From DAOUEG01 sp964595455 (GTDB lineage Bacteria; Chloroflexota; Dehalococcoidia; Dehalococcoidales; RBG-16-60-22), in assembly GCA_964595455.1 (NCBI GenBank), contig CAZQQL010000001.1, positions 1-64,000 on the forward strand: DNA of 64,000 nt, in the 5' to 3' direction. The translations under genes and the position numbers were made by a program. This document shows positions 24,709-33,542 of this stretch, one piece after another; positions within the stretch are counted from its first letter, which is position 1, and every line of letters begins with the position of its first letter. The notes beneath the pieces were generated by a model that saw only the letters and a program-made list of their open reading frames with translations, was not told the DNA's origin and did not search any database.

Positions 24709-26406
24709 GTGGCTAAGAACCAAGAATTGAACGAAGTGATTTCTACGGACGTATTGATCGTCGGCGGGGGCATCGGCGGGCTCGTGACGGCCGTCAAAGC
24801 CAAAGAAGACGCCCCGGAAATAGATGTCCTGGTTGTGGAAAAACAGACCTCCGGCTGGGCGGGTAAAGCAACAAAAATCGGCGGCATCCTTGCGTTCCTG
24901 GGGCCGGATAAAAGCGAAGAAAAATTCATTGATTTCCAGGTCCGGACTTCTGGACTGTACCTGAACGATCAGGACCTGCTGGCCAAGTATATCCGGAGTT
25001 CTTACAGCGCCATTAATGATTTTGATACGTGGGGCACTAAACTCGCCCGCACTCCGGACGGTAAAATACTTGCTTTCCCCAACAATTTCGCGCCTGAATT
25101 ATCCATGACCTTTATCGACATCGATCTGATGCTGCCGATACGGGCACAAGCCCGCAAAACGGGTGTCAAATTCATTGACAAAGTCCATATCGTCGACCTG
25201 CTGAAACAGGATGATAGAGTGGTTGGAGCGATGGGTTTCGATATCATCACTGGCAAATTCCTTACGTTCAAGGCGAAAGCTACGGTCCTGGCCAACGGCA
25301 GCTGCGGGTACAAAGTACGGCGGTTCTGGGTGGCTGGCACCGGCGACGGCATCGCTGCGGCGTATCGTGCCGGCGCTGAAATGCGCAACGCAGAATACGG
25401 CAATCTTTACGGCCACACCGTCTACCAGGATACCGATGGAGGTATGGTCGGCCACCAGTTCCTGGTCAATTCCCTGGGGGAAAACATGGCCCAGAAATAT
25501 TTGCCAGATTCCGGTCCAACGGGCGTTTTCCTGCCGGTCCCGCTGGCTGTCGGCCTGGAAAAGGAAGTAGCAGAAGGAAGAGGCCCGATAACCTTCGCTC
25601 CGCCGCCGGCGCAGGGCGGCGGTTACCCGAAGATGGGTCTACCCAAGCTTGGTGAATGGTCGCAGCTCATGGCTGAAAAAGAAGCCAAGTACGGATTACC
25701 TCCGGGCTCCAAACGTGAGATCGCTATACCGTTACACGGCGAGACCTCATGCGTTAAAGTCGACCATGAAATGAGGACTACGCTTAAAGGCCTCTGGGCG
25801 ATCGGCGATACCAGCTATGCGGGTTCTGCTGTCGCCGGAGCAGTGTGTTCACCTCCCGGTATTACACCCGGTTCCGGTATCATGTTCGCGGTCATCAGCG
25901 GCGCCTGGGCCGGTCCTTCCGCGGCGCGGTATGCCTTGGAAACAGAGCCGGGTAAAGACTTGAGTGCTGCTGAACTGCGAGACGCCAGAAACGATCTCTT
26001 TAAACCTCTTGAGCAGACTAAACGTGTTCAGTCCGGTGAAGTCATCGAATCCCTGCAGGAAATAACCGCTCCCATTAAATACAACCTGCGCCGCAGTGAG
26101 GAGCGCCTTAACCAGGCGCTGGCGGTACTTGAAAATCTCAAGGCGAAACTGCCTGAAATGCAGGCTAAAGACCCTCATTATCTCAGTAAATGCCATGAAA
26201 TCAAGAGCATGGTATTGTGCGCCGAACTCACCTACCGCGCCGCCTTGATGAGAGAGGAAAGCCGCGGCTCCCATTTCCGCGAGGACTTCCCGCAGCGGGA
26301 TGATAAAAACTGGCTGAAGTGGGTCATCATCAGACAGCAGAACGGCTCGATGAAATTGACCACGCAACCGGTACCGATTGACAGGTACGGCATTCAACCC
26401 GGTTAG
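24709..26406 (+). CDS. FAD-dependent oxidoreductase, fumarate reductase/AprA flavoprotein family
   Basis: A 565-residue flavoprotein. The GTG at 24709 is chosen because AAGGAGG lies six bases upstream. The dinucleotide-binding motif is DVLIVGGGIGGLVTAVKA; the second FAD contact is GLWAIGDTSYAGSAVAG. The C-terminus (RAALMREESRGSHFREDFPQRDD) is characteristic of the succinate dehydrogenase/fumarate reductase/AprA superfamily. No signal peptide is visible, so it should be cytoplasmic, with the upstream ferredoxin as electron partner. Possible chemistries include C=C reduction of an enoate-like intermediate; true APS reductase activity is not supported by context. Confidence 0.88.
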   Translation: MAKNQELNEVISTDVLIVGGGIGGLVTAVKAKEDAPEIDVLVVEKQTSGWAGKATKIGGILAFLGPDKSEEKFIDFQVRTSGLYLNDQDLLAKYIRSSYSAINDFDTWGTKLARTPDGKILAFPNNFAPELSMTFIDIDLMLPIRAQARKTGVKFIDKVHIVDLLKQDDRVVGAMGFDIITGKFLTFKAKATVLANGSCGYKVRRFWVAGTGDGIAAAYRAGAEMRNAEYGNLYGHTVYQDTDGGMVGHQFLVNSLGENMAQKYLPDSGPTGVFLPVPLAVGLEKEVAEGRGPITFAPPPAQGGGYPKMGLPKLGEWSQLMAEKEAKYGLPPGSKREIAIPLHGETSCVKVDHEMRTTLKGLWAIGDTSYAGSAVAGAVCSPPGITPGSGIMFAVISGAWAGPSAARYALETEPGKDLSAAELRDARNDLFKPLEQTKRVQSGEVIESLQEITAPIKYNLRRSEERLNQALAVLENLKAKLPEMQAKDPHYLSKCHEIKSMVLCAELTYRAALMREESRGSHFREDFPQRDDKNWLKWVIIRQQNGSMKLTTQPVPIDRYGIQPG

Positions 26407-26416
26407 CATCTGTTTA

Positions 26417-26445
26417 TTGACACGTGCGAGTCTTTATTCTAAGCT
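26417..26445 (+). promoter_or_regulatory. Promoter for the MarR-type regulator
   Basis: TTGACA (26417-26422) and TAAGCT (26440-26445) with a 17-base spacer follow the flavoprotein stop, giving the regulator its own start about 35 bases before the ATG at 26486. Confidence 0.4.
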
Positions 26446-26485
26446 GAAGTGACCCAATTCACTTTAGAAGAGCAGGTTCGTTGTC

Positions 26486-26986
26486 ATGAGCCCATTCGAT
26501 AAAGATCTGGAAAAAGTACGTGAGCAAAAGAAGAACGATCCGGATATCAACCTATACATCCTGCTCGACCAGGTAGACAGCATCATCACCAATGCCGTAG
26601 AGCTCGAGATCAAACACCTTCATCTCACCCAGCCCCAGGCCAGGGTCCTGACCATGCTGTCCCGAGAAGGCGCACCGGCCACTATCGAGGAACTGGCTAA
26701 CTGGACGTTGAAAGAATTCAACTCCGTATCCACGCTCATCAACCGCATGGAGAAAAAGGACCTGATCAAAAAATTGAAGAAACCCGGTGATCTGAAAACG
26801 TATGTTGCCCTGACCGAAAAGGGCAGCCTTCTTTACCATCACCAGGTCACTGAGCGTTCAATTCATTTAATCTTCGAGAGATTATCTGATGAAGAAAAGA
26901 TACAGTTGGATTCCATACTGAAAAAACTACGCGATACTACCCGGGACCTGCTGGGATTGGATTACCGTCCGCCCTTTTTACCATAG
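26486..26986 (+). CDS. MarR-family transcriptional regulator
   Basis: A 166-residue winged-helix protein: an N-terminal dimerisation helix, LTQPQARVLTMLSREGAPATIEELANW, the recognition helix FNSVSTLINRMEKKDLI, and the wing LKTYVALTEKGSLL. MarR proteins usually bind short palindromes as dimers and are released by aromatic or phenolic ligands or by oxidation. Its position at the end of the PhlG-like/ferredoxin/flavoprotein group makes it the likely regulator of the divergent catabolic cluster. Confidence 0.92.
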   Translation: MSPFDKDLEKVREQKKNDPDINLYILLDQVDSIITNAVELEIKHLHLTQPQARVLTMLSREGAPATIEELANWTLKEFNSVSTLINRMEKKDLIKKLKKPGDLKTYVALTEKGSLLYHHQVTERSIHLIFERLSDEEKIQLDSILKKLRDTTRDLLGLDYRPPFLP

Positions 26987-27055
26987 TGTTTTCAATCTGA
27001 CCTGTTCTTTTCAGTGCAACACATCCGTATGAAATACTTTTGAGAACAAACAGCT

Positions 27056-27092
27056 CTGCCTGTCGTTCCGGGCTATCCCGGATGACAGGCAG
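27056..27092. terminator. Strong hairpin between convergent genes
   Basis: CTGCCTGTC...TTCCGGG (27056-27071) pairs with CCCGGA...GACAGGCAG (27077-27092) around the tetraloop CTAT. No T-run follows immediately, though TTTTT occurs about 14 bases later. It probably ends the MarR transcript. The remaining bases up to 27235 hold nothing recognisable. Confidence 0.55.
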
Positions 27093-27235
27093 AAGAAGCG
27101 TCCCTTTTTACAGTTATTAGAAGTTACGCAGGTCAGTACCTTCCATATTTTCGGAACCCACCGACGCAATGACTGCATATCCTTACAGCAGCAAATCTGG
27201 AACAGTACACCGGCTTCACACCTCTCTTCCTGCGG

Positions 27236-27847
27236 TTACTCGTCCCAGAGCCTGAACGGCGGGTAATCATCCGTCATGAGAGCAACGTAGGCAGCGACGC
27301 GATAGGACCACCGGTTCGTGCCGACAACGAGTTTGAAGATGTCGTCCGGGTATTTACCGGTAAAGAGCACGACGATAGCGCCGAAAATGGCCAGGATGAA
27401 TGTCAATCCAACACGGCTGAACTCCGCCCCGCCTCCCTGGAAGAGGGACAATACGATGTAATGAGGAATAGCGAGCAGCCACCACTTGACGAGCACCAGG
27501 CCGCGGGAAAAACGCTCGGGGTATTCTACGGTCAGATCAGCCGGATAGTTGTCATCAGGCTGAAGGCTGAACGGCGGATACTTGTCTGTTCCCAATGCCT
27601 GATAGCTGTAAAACCCGACGCGCCAGGACCAGCGCAGAACACCGGTATTAAAATCAAAGAGACCTCTCGGATATTTACCCGTGAACAGGATAGCAAAGAA
27701 CGCGATGATGGATACCACGATAAACGCTATCCAGAGGAACACGAGACAGATGTAGTGCGGAATCGCCAGCAGCCATTTGAGCAGCCACCAAGCCCGTGAC
27801 GGCGGCTCGGTCAATTCACCCCTGATAGATACCGGATACGCTTTCAT
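27236..27847 (-). CDS. DUF4389 membrane protein (two tandem repeats)
   Basis: A 203-residue protein with AAAGGAG before its ATG. The DUF4389 unit occurs twice: WWLLKWLLAIPHYICL...FFAILFTGKYPRGLFDF...WRVGFYSY, and VLVKWWLLAIPHYIVL...IVVLFTGKYPDDIFKLV...YRVAAYV. Each unit has a hydrophobic pair of helices followed by the FTGKYP motif and a 'YPPF' close. It is an integral membrane protein of unknown function. It lies just downstream of nothing related, so context gives little. Confidence 0.85.
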   Translation of the reverse strand: MKAYPVSIRGELTEPPSRAWWLLKWLLAIPHYICLVFLWIAFIVVSIIAFFAILFTGKYPRGLFDFNTGVLRWSWRVGFYSYQALGTDKYPPFSLQPDDNYPADLTVEYPERFSRGLVLVKWWLLAIPHYIVLSLFQGGGAEFSRVGLTFILAIFGAIVVLFTGKYPDDIFKLVVGTNRWSYRVAAYVALMTDDYPPFRLWDE

Positions 27848-27939
27848 ATAACCAACTCCTTTACCGTTATTGTTTTATGGCCCGTTACTTCCAGGGAAGC
27901 AGCACGAGCAATTGGTCCTCTGGTGGTTTGCTACTGTCA

Positions 27940-28704
27940 TCAATGCTGTTTCGCCAACCGCCGGCCCAACAGATCAAACAGGTGTCCTGCCAGCCGCTTC
28001 GGTATTCCCAGAGAGGTTTCGTAATAATATACCGACTCGAACCATCCCTTTTCTTTGTAGTAGTGATAGTCCCGGAATGCTACTCCTGCAGCCTTGACCA
28101 TGGGCCGTGCGATGCGGAACATCATCAACCTGTAGAATGAAGGCGCAGGGGTTGGGCGCGTAAGCTCCCTGTAAAAGCCGGCAGAAGCCCGTTTGACTTT
28201 CCTTACCAGTTTTTCGTTCTGCGCTTCGGTCATCGGTTCCAGGGTATTGACACAGCAGCCCTTTGAAAAGTGAAAACCCATGAGTTCACAATTAAAGCGG
28301 AGATATTTGACAATACCCCCACCCTTGCCGATACCTTGCGTGACGATAGCCGTGCAAGCCCTACCGAAGAACCTGGGGCGATGATCGATGAACGCCAGGC
28401 GGTCGAAGAGGTTTTTCAACCGGGCTGGAAGCTGGAATGCGTAGTTCGGAGCGGCAAACACGACCCCATCAGCCTGCTCCAGTTTACCAAGCAGCATGTC
28501 CCGGTCGTCCTTCAGAGGGCAATATTCTTCACCTTTATCGAAGCAGACCTTGCATCCCCGGCAGAATTCGAGGTGATGATCGCTTAAAAACAGGTACGTA
28601 AAATCGATTTCTCCCCTCTGCTTCAGTTCTTTTTCAAACTCCTGCACGGCCCGGTATGTGTTTCTCCTGGTCTGAGTTCCTATGACAGCGATTATGTTTT
28701 TCAT
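27940..28704 (-). CDS. Flavodoxin-fold NAD(P)H-dependent FMN reductase-like protein
   Basis: A 254-residue protein starting at ATG 28704, behind GGGGAGGTG. The N-terminus (MKNIIAVIGTQTRRNTYRAV) is the FMN phosphate loop strand of the NADPH-dependent FMN reductase family. It carries a cysteine cluster, FCRGCKVCFDKGEEYCPLKDD, seen in iron-sulfur flavoprotein-like and multimeric flavodoxin families, then VFAAPNYAFQLPARLKNLFDR. The C-terminal third is basic and may touch the membrane. It probably shuttles electrons or reduces a quinone or aromatic. It follows the flavodoxin gene by 37 bases. Confidence 0.82.
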   Translation of the reverse strand: MKNIIAVIGTQTRRNTYRAVQEFEKELKQRGEIDFTYLFLSDHHLEFCRGCKVCFDKGEEYCPLKDDRDMLLGKLEQADGVVFAAPNYAFQLPARLKNLFDRLAFIDHRPRFFGRACTAIVTQGIGKGGGIVKYLRFNCELMGFHFSKGCCVNTLEPMTEAQNEKLVRKVKRASAGFYRELTRPTPAPSFYRLMMFRIARPMVKAAGVAFRDYHYYKEKGWFESVYYYETSLGIPKRLAGHLFDLLGRRLAKQH

Positions 28705-28741
28705 AATTGTTTTCACCTCCCCGGTCAAGGTACCAGGGGTC

Positions 28742-29299
28742 TTAAACCGAAGCTTCCGCCCTCTCTCTTATCAGGCCATGGAAAGAAGACTGTTCCCCGG
28801 TATCCCGGAACCTCCACATAACGTTCCTGGCAAAAAGACGGGCGCGGTCTATACGGGACTTGTCGGGCTGCCCCTGGCTGTCGTCTTCCCTGGCCCACCG
28901 GCGCAGGCGGGCGTCTGGCAGTATGGACATAATGCGTTTGGTCGTTTTATCAAGTTCGCCGCGGCAATCGAAGAGATCAAAAATACTGGCGCCGCGGGCG
29001 GCCGCGCGGAACTTTTCCAGCATGGGCGGGAGGTCAGAGCTGTCTTCCGGGGCGGCATGGGTGATAAAGAGAACAACGTTTCGATCATCGATGCAGTGCT
29101 TCTCTATCAATTGCTTTGTCTTCTTGTCCGGGCCCATCTGGTGAATAGGGAAGCCGAGGAACGTGAGATCATAGCCTTCAATGGTATCAATTTCATTGAT
29201 CGGCTTCAGTTCTTTCTCGGTATCGATTTCCTGATACATCGCCTCGGCGATTTTCCTCGTGTTACCGGTTTTGGACAGATAAGCTACCAGGACTTTCAT
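28742..29299 (-). CDS. Flavodoxin-like protein
   Basis: A 185-residue protein whose ATG at 29299 follows GGAGAGAG. KVLVAYLSKTGNTRKIAEAMYQ contains the flavodoxin S-K-T-G-N-T FMN phosphate-binding loop, and IEGYDLTFLGFPIHQMGPDKKT the second loop; FITHAAPEDSSD matches the later strand. The C-terminal 60 residues are charged and Arg-rich, longer than plain flavodoxin (about 150 residues). It would serve as a one-electron carrier, perhaps for the redox enzymes of this window. It is the first gene of the two-gene minus-strand unit. Confidence 0.85.
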   Translation of the reverse strand: MKVLVAYLSKTGNTRKIAEAMYQEIDTEKELKPINEIDTIEGYDLTFLGFPIHQMGPDKKTKQLIEKHCIDDRNVVLFITHAAPEDSSDLPPMLEKFRAAARGASIFDLFDCRGELDKTTKRIMSILPDARLRRWAREDDSQGQPDKSRIDRARLFARNVMWRFRDTGEQSSFHGLIRERAEASV

Positions 29300-29639
29300 G
29301 TTTCTCTCTCCTATCTTTCTCGTGTTGTTACCAGCATATACCTGCCGTGTTCCCGGTGCTTCCCGCAGAAGGACGGTCTTCCAACTGGACAAAGCGGGGA
29401 ATTGTTACCTGGCCGTGTGGTCAGGTAGCACCGTCCACCAGACTGTGATTTCTGTAACAGGGCCATTACTGGAATACCGCTGTCGATTGGGATAGAATAA
29501 GAACACCAAAGGGATAACGAAAGCGCGATACTAGATATATCATCACGGGGCGGAAGGGCTGTGCGGTTACGGAAAACGGGACAATCGGAAAACAAATAGT
29601 CGTAAACGCGAGGCCGATTCGACGAAATCCGGAGAGAGT
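29300..29639. other. Divergent intergenic region, flavodoxin versus histidine kinase
   Basis: About 340 bases separate the flavodoxin start (minus) from the kinase start (plus). I see no reliable gene, hairpin or consensus promoter. TAGAAT near 29494 is a possible minus-ten box for the kinase without a good minus-thirty-five box. Confidence 0.35.
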
Positions 29640-31190
29640 TTGATAGAAGACATTCTGAACTCAGATCGCTTTTACCGTTCTGCCTATGAATATGCCAATG
29701 ACGCCATTTTTCTGATGGACCGGGATACATTCATCGATTGCAATCGGAAGACGGAGGAAATGTTCGGGTGCCATCGGGATGATATTCTCCGCAGGAAACC
29801 GCAGGATTTTTCACCACCCCAGCAGCCGGACGGCAGCAGCTCCGGAATTCGGGCGAAAGAGTATATCGAAGCTGCGATGAGCGGAGCGCCCCAGGTTTTT
29901 GAATGGACACACAAGAAACTCGATGGGACCATATTCGATGCCGAAGTCAGTCTCAACCGCTTCAGCATCGGTGATAACACGTTGATTTTAGCCATCGTCA
30001 GAGATGTTACACGGCGTAAGCAGGCAGAAACGGCGCTTAAAGAATCCCACGATGCGCTCGAGTCAATGGTTGATCAACGTACGGTTGAACTGCGAAAGGC
30101 TAACGAGTTACTGGAAAAAGAGATCGCCCGGCGCGAGAAGGCACAGGATGCTCTGGGTAAAAGCGAGGCGAGATACCGGGAGTTCCTGGAACAGGTCAAC
30201 AGCATCGTCCTGGAAATGGATGTCGATGGCAAGGTGACGTTCATGAACCGGTTCGGGCGCAGGTTTTTCGGCTTCACGAAAGCAGAAATAATCGGGAAGA
30301 GCGTTATGGGCACGATAGTGCCGGAACTGGACGGGGCGGGTATCGACCTGAGACAGCATATCCAGAACATCCTCCGTAATCCCGAGGTGTACTTCAACAG
30401 CGAGAACGAAAACATCCGTAAGAACGGAGAACGTGTATGGATTTCCTGGACGAACAGGGTCGTATATAATCCCAAACTGGACGGCACGGAAATACTCTGT
30501 ATCGGCGTCGACCGGACGGAGCAAAAAAAGGCCCAGGATACCGTTGCCAGGGAGATTAAAGAGAAGGCGGCTGCAGATGAACGCAACCGTCTTGCCAGGG
30601 AATTGCATGACGCCGTGAGCCAGACACTGTTCTCTGCCAGCCTTATAGCTGAAGTGCTGCCCAGATTATGGGAAAAAGACCGCGAGGAAGGGAAGCGGCG
30701 GTTGGAGGAAGTGAGGCAGCTCTCCCGCGGCGCCCTTGCCGAGATGCGTACCCTTCTCTTTGAGCTGCGGCCGTCAGCCCTCGCAGAGGCAGAACTATCC
30801 GAATTGCTCCGTCATCTCGCGGACAGCATCACCGGCCGCTGGCGATTACCGGTAACTGTTGATATTATGGGTGCTGTTAACCTGGCGCCGGACGTCAAGA
30901 TCGCTTTTTACCGCATTGTCCAGGAAGCGCTCAATAATGTCGCCAAGCACTCCGGCGCCTCCGGAGCAACGGTGGTTCTGGAGTGTCGGGACGATCGAAC
31001 CGTGTTGTCCATAAGTGACGACGGCAAGGGGTTCGACGTTGCCAGTCTGCCGCCGGAAAGCATGGGGATAGGGATAATGAAAGAGCGCGCCAGGGCCATC
31101 GGGGCTCAGTTTACGATTACCAGCCGATTAAAACGTGGCACTGAGATATCCATTACCCTGCCGGAAACACATAGGGAGGTAGTACGATGA
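29640..31190 (+). CDS. PAS-PAS sensor histidine kinase (HisKA_3, NarX/DegS type)
   Basis: A 516-residue soluble kinase. It starts at TTG 29640, behind GGAGAG. PAS domain 1 spans roughly residues 10-125 and PAS domain 2 roughly 175-295, linked by a charged coiled coil (about 128-178). The phospho-acceptor H323 lies in NRLARELHDAVSQTLF, the HisKA_3 dimerisation motif; the ATPase domain shows ALNNVAKHSGASG, SDDGKGFD and GIGIMKERA. No membrane helices are present, so a cytoplasmic signal is sensed, possibly redox or a small ligand in the PAS pockets. It overlaps its response-regulator gene by four bases. Confidence 0.93.
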   Translation: MIEDILNSDRFYRSAYEYANDAIFLMDRDTFIDCNRKTEEMFGCHRDDILRRKPQDFSPPQQPDGSSSGIRAKEYIEAAMSGAPQVFEWTHKKLDGTIFDAEVSLNRFSIGDNTLILAIVRDVTRRKQAETALKESHDALESMVDQRTVELRKANELLEKEIARREKAQDALGKSEARYREFLEQVNSIVLEMDVDGKVTFMNRFGRRFFGFTKAEIIGKSVMGTIVPELDGAGIDLRQHIQNILRNPEVYFNSENENIRKNGERVWISWTNRVVYNPKLDGTEILCIGVDRTEQKKAQDTVAREIKEKAAADERNRLARELHDAVSQTLFSASLIAEVLPRLWEKDREEGKRRLEEVRQLSRGALAEMRTLLFELRPSALAEAELSELLRHLADSITGRWRLPVTVDIMGAVNLAPDVKIAFYRIVQEALNNVAKHSGASGATVVLECRDDRTVLSISDDGKGFDVASLPPESMGIGIMKERARAIGAQFTITSRLKRGTEISITLPETHREVVR

Positions 31191-31828
31191 GCGTCATCCG
31201 AAGCATTCGAGTCATGATAGTGGACGACCACACAGTAGTCCGTAGCGGTCTCAGCGCCGTCCTCAAGGCTTTCGATGACCTGGAAATGGTAGGAGAAGCC
31301 GGTAACGGTGAGGAAGCCGTGGTAAAGTGCGGTCAGACCCGGCCGGATGTGGTCCTGATGGACCTGGTCATGCCGGGAATGGATGGAGCCGCGGCAACAC
31401 GAGCAATCCTGGAAAAATACCCCGGGGTGAAGGTCATCGCCCTGACCAGTTTCAAGGAACGTGACCTGGTGGAAGCCGCCCTGAAGGCCGGCGCTATCAG
31501 CTATCTTCTGAAGAATATCTCAGCCGATGAACTTGCCGCCGCTATCCGGGAGGCAGCCGCCGGCCGTTCCAGCCTCTCTCCCGAGGCAGCGGAAGTACTG
31601 ATTGAAAGAGTTAGGAAACCGGCAGAAAAGGAATACAGGCTGACCGGACGCGAAAATGAGATACTGTCATTCATGGTACAGGGTATTTCCAACAGCGATA
31701 TCGCAGAAAAGCTCGTTCTCAGCCGGTCCACCATCAAGTTCCATGTTAGTAATATACTTTCCAAGCTGGAGGTCGCCAGCCGCACCGAGGCGGTAGCGCT
31801 GGCCGTAAAAAACCACCTGGTCAACTGA
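31187..31828 (+). CDS. LuxR/NarL-family response regulator
   Basis: A 213-residue regulator overlapping the kinase by ATGA. The receiver domain has acidic residues in VMIVDDHTVVRSG, the phosphorylation site D59 in VVLMDLVMPGMDG, and a lysine in YLLKNIS. The C-terminal LuxR-type HTH covers about residues 148-205 (LTGRENEILSFMVQGISNSDIAEKL, STIKFHVSNILSKL). It forms a two-component pair with the kinase. Target genes are not evident; the adjacent flavodoxin and EFR1 genes are candidates. Confidence 0.94.
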   Translation: MSVIRSIRVMIVDDHTVVRSGLSAVLKAFDDLEMVGEAGNGEEAVVKCGQTRPDVVLMDLVMPGMDGAAATRAILEKYPGVKVIALTSFKERDLVEAALKAGAISYLLKNISADELAAAIREAAAGRSSLSPEAAEVLIERVRKPAEKEYRLTGRENEILSFMVQGISNSDIAEKLVLSRSTIKFHVSNILSKLEVASRTEAVALAVKNHLVN

Positions 31829-31861
31829 ACAGTATCATTACTGTCCCCCGGAGCGGGTATG

Positions 31862-31903
31862 AAAACCCCCGGCAGACTGATGTCTCCCGGGGGTTTTTAT
31901 TTT
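31862..31903 (+). terminator. Intrinsic terminator of the two-component operon
   Basis: AAAACCCCCGG (31862-31872) pairs with CCGGGGGTTTT (31887-31897), and the T-run TTTTTATTTT follows. It lies 33 bases after the response-regulator stop and separates it from the next receiver gene. Confidence 0.9.
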
Positions 31904-31947
31904 AAACTGGAACCATAAAGAACCGGGAATACAAAATGGAGAGCAGG

Positions 31948-32322
31948 ATGATAGTACTTATTGCTGATGCTCACCCTGAAATTCGCTCTGCACTACGCCT
32001 CGTACTGGAACAGGAAACAGGCTTTTCTCTGATAGCAGAGGCCGGTAATGCAGAAGAGTTATGGGCGGCGATGGCGGTATGGCCTCCCAATTTATTGTTG
32101 TTCGATTGGGACTTGCCGGGCAGTACCGGGAAGTTCGCGGTAAAAGCATTACGCGAGCGATTTCCGGACCTTTCCATCATCGTGATGAGTGTAACCACGT
32201 CAATCAAGCCGTCGGCCTTAAGCGCCGGAGCCAGTGGTTTTATTGACAAGAACAACGCAGCTCAGGAAGCGATAACTGTATTGAGGAGCTATCAGATTCC
32301 GGGCGCCGGATCCTGGGAGTAA
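31948..32322 (+). CDS. Stand-alone receiver-domain protein
   Basis: A 124-residue single receiver domain. ATG 31948 is preferred for the GGAGAGCAGG ribosome site; an in-frame ATG at 31936 would add four residues. It shows MIVLIADAHPEIRSALRLVL, the likely phosphorylated Asp in LLLFDWDLPGS, VMSVTTS, and a lysine in GFIDKNNAA. The acidic pair near the N-terminus is reduced to AD-A-H, weaker than normal. There is no output domain, so it would act through protein contacts or as a phosphate sink for a kinase such as the one at 29640. Confidence 0.8.
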   Translation: MIVLIADAHPEIRSALRLVLEQETGFSLIAEAGNAEELWAAMAVWPPNLLLFDWDLPGSTGKFAVKALRERFPDLSIIVMSVTTSIKPSALSAGASGFIDKNNAAQEAITVLRSYQIPGAGSWE

Positions 32323-32426
32323 AAAGCCGCCTCTGTTCCCGTCCGTGCTACCGGCAGAGTTTACTCACCCTCATTCTGATCAATACAGCAGGGTTGACAG
32401 CTAAACGATACTATGAGGTGTAGGGG

Positions 32427-33218
32427 ATGAGTACGGAAATCTATTATTTTACGGGGACGGGTAATTCACTGGCGGTCGCGAGGGACATTGCCGGGAATAC
32501 CGGCGGCAAACTTATCGGCATCCCCTCAGTAGTAGAGAAAGAGGAAATCCAGGTAAGTGCTGATATACTCGGCATCATTTTTCCGGCCTACTGCACGAGA
32601 CTGCCGAGGATCGTCGAAAGGTTCGTCGGCAAACTCACCGATATCCAGTCCAGGTATATCTTTGCTGTTGTCACCGTCGGGGGTATTTCCGGACATATCC
32701 TGGACCGCCTTTCTGAAGCGATCAGCCGGCAGGGCGGCAGCCTGGCCGCCGGTTTTATCGTGCGAATGCCGGCAAACTACATCCACAACGCCGATGCCCT
32801 GCCCCTGTTCCTGCAAAACAGGATGTTCCGCAAGTGGCAGAGGCGGGCGGGCGAAATATCTGAGTACGTTCTCAAGGGCAGACGGGGACGGTTGGAAAAA
32901 TTTAATCCCATCATGACATTTTTGTTTTCAAGAACAATCGAGAAAAAACTGGAACTCGGCGAGTTGAGCCCGGATGCCGACAAGAATTTCAGAGTGGATG
33001 ATACGTGTAATAGTTGCGGTATCTGCATGAGGATCTGCCCGGTTGGCAACATCCGGATGGTTGACGGTACACCGAAGTGGCAAAACCACTGCGAAAAGTG
33101 TCTTGCCTGTATCCAGTGGTGCCCCGAGGAGGCTATCCAGTACGGGGAGGCAACCGTTAAAAGAAAACGCTACCATCATCCCGGAGTCAAACTCGCCGAC
33201 ATGTTGAGAAGAAGTTAA
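32427..33218 (+). CDS. EFR1-type flavodoxin-ferredoxin fusion protein
   Basis: A 263-residue protein. Residues 1-150 form a flavodoxin-like domain (IYYFTGTGNSLAVARDIA; IIFPAYCTRLPRIVERFV). Residues about 190-240 form a two-cluster ferredoxin with CNSCGICMRICP and CEKCLACIQWCP. This arrangement defines the EFR1-family ferrodoxins common in anaerobes. It would join two-electron flavin chemistry to one-electron Fe-S transfer. Its gene stands alone behind the receiver gene by 104 bases. Confidence 0.9.
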   Translation: MSTEIYYFTGTGNSLAVARDIAGNTGGKLIGIPSVVEKEEIQVSADILGIIFPAYCTRLPRIVERFVGKLTDIQSRYIFAVVTVGGISGHILDRLSEAISRQGGSLAAGFIVRMPANYIHNADALPLFLQNRMFRKWQRRAGEISEYVLKGRRGRLEKFNPIMTFLFSRTIEKKLELGELSPDADKNFRVDDTCNSCGICMRICPVGNIRMVDGTPKWQNHCEKCLACIQWCPEEAIQYGEATVKRKRYHHPGVKLADMLRRS

Positions 33219-33542
33219 TGAGTAATATAATGGGACGATGCAGACAATGGTCGGCAGCGGGCTACAAACCATCCAATGAGTCAGGTCCTGGAAGTGCCGG
33301 ATATCAAGAGTGATTTGGCCGCTCTCATACCCGAAGAGCATGTGTCTCTCCAGCATGCTTTCAGATGCGGTAACGCTGAACCCGAGACGGCTCATACGCC
33401 ACGGAGAGCCCCCCACAAAAAAGGCCGTGTAACGCAAATCAACTATTGTATTGCCACTTGCAATCTTTTCTAATTAGAGATAACGTGAGACCGGACCGCA
33501 AACGTGTAGGTCAACGAAAACAATAAGAAAGGATAGCAGAGA
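33219..33542. other. Intergenic stretch without a recognised gene
   Basis: About 320 bases. A 65-codon plus-strand frame from 33276 lacks a ribosome site and resembles nothing known to me, so it is not called. No hairpin terminator with T-run is evident after the EFR1 gene. Confidence 0.35.

Noticed and set aside
24709..26406. Flavoprotein as true adenylylsulfate reductase AprA
   Set aside because: There are no sat, qmo or dsr genes nearby and the neighbours are aromatic-catabolism-like; the family is broad, so the narrower name is not justified.
33276..33473. 65-codon plus-strand frame between the EFR1 and cupin genes
   Set aside because: No ribosome site, low-complexity basic tail and no family resemblance.
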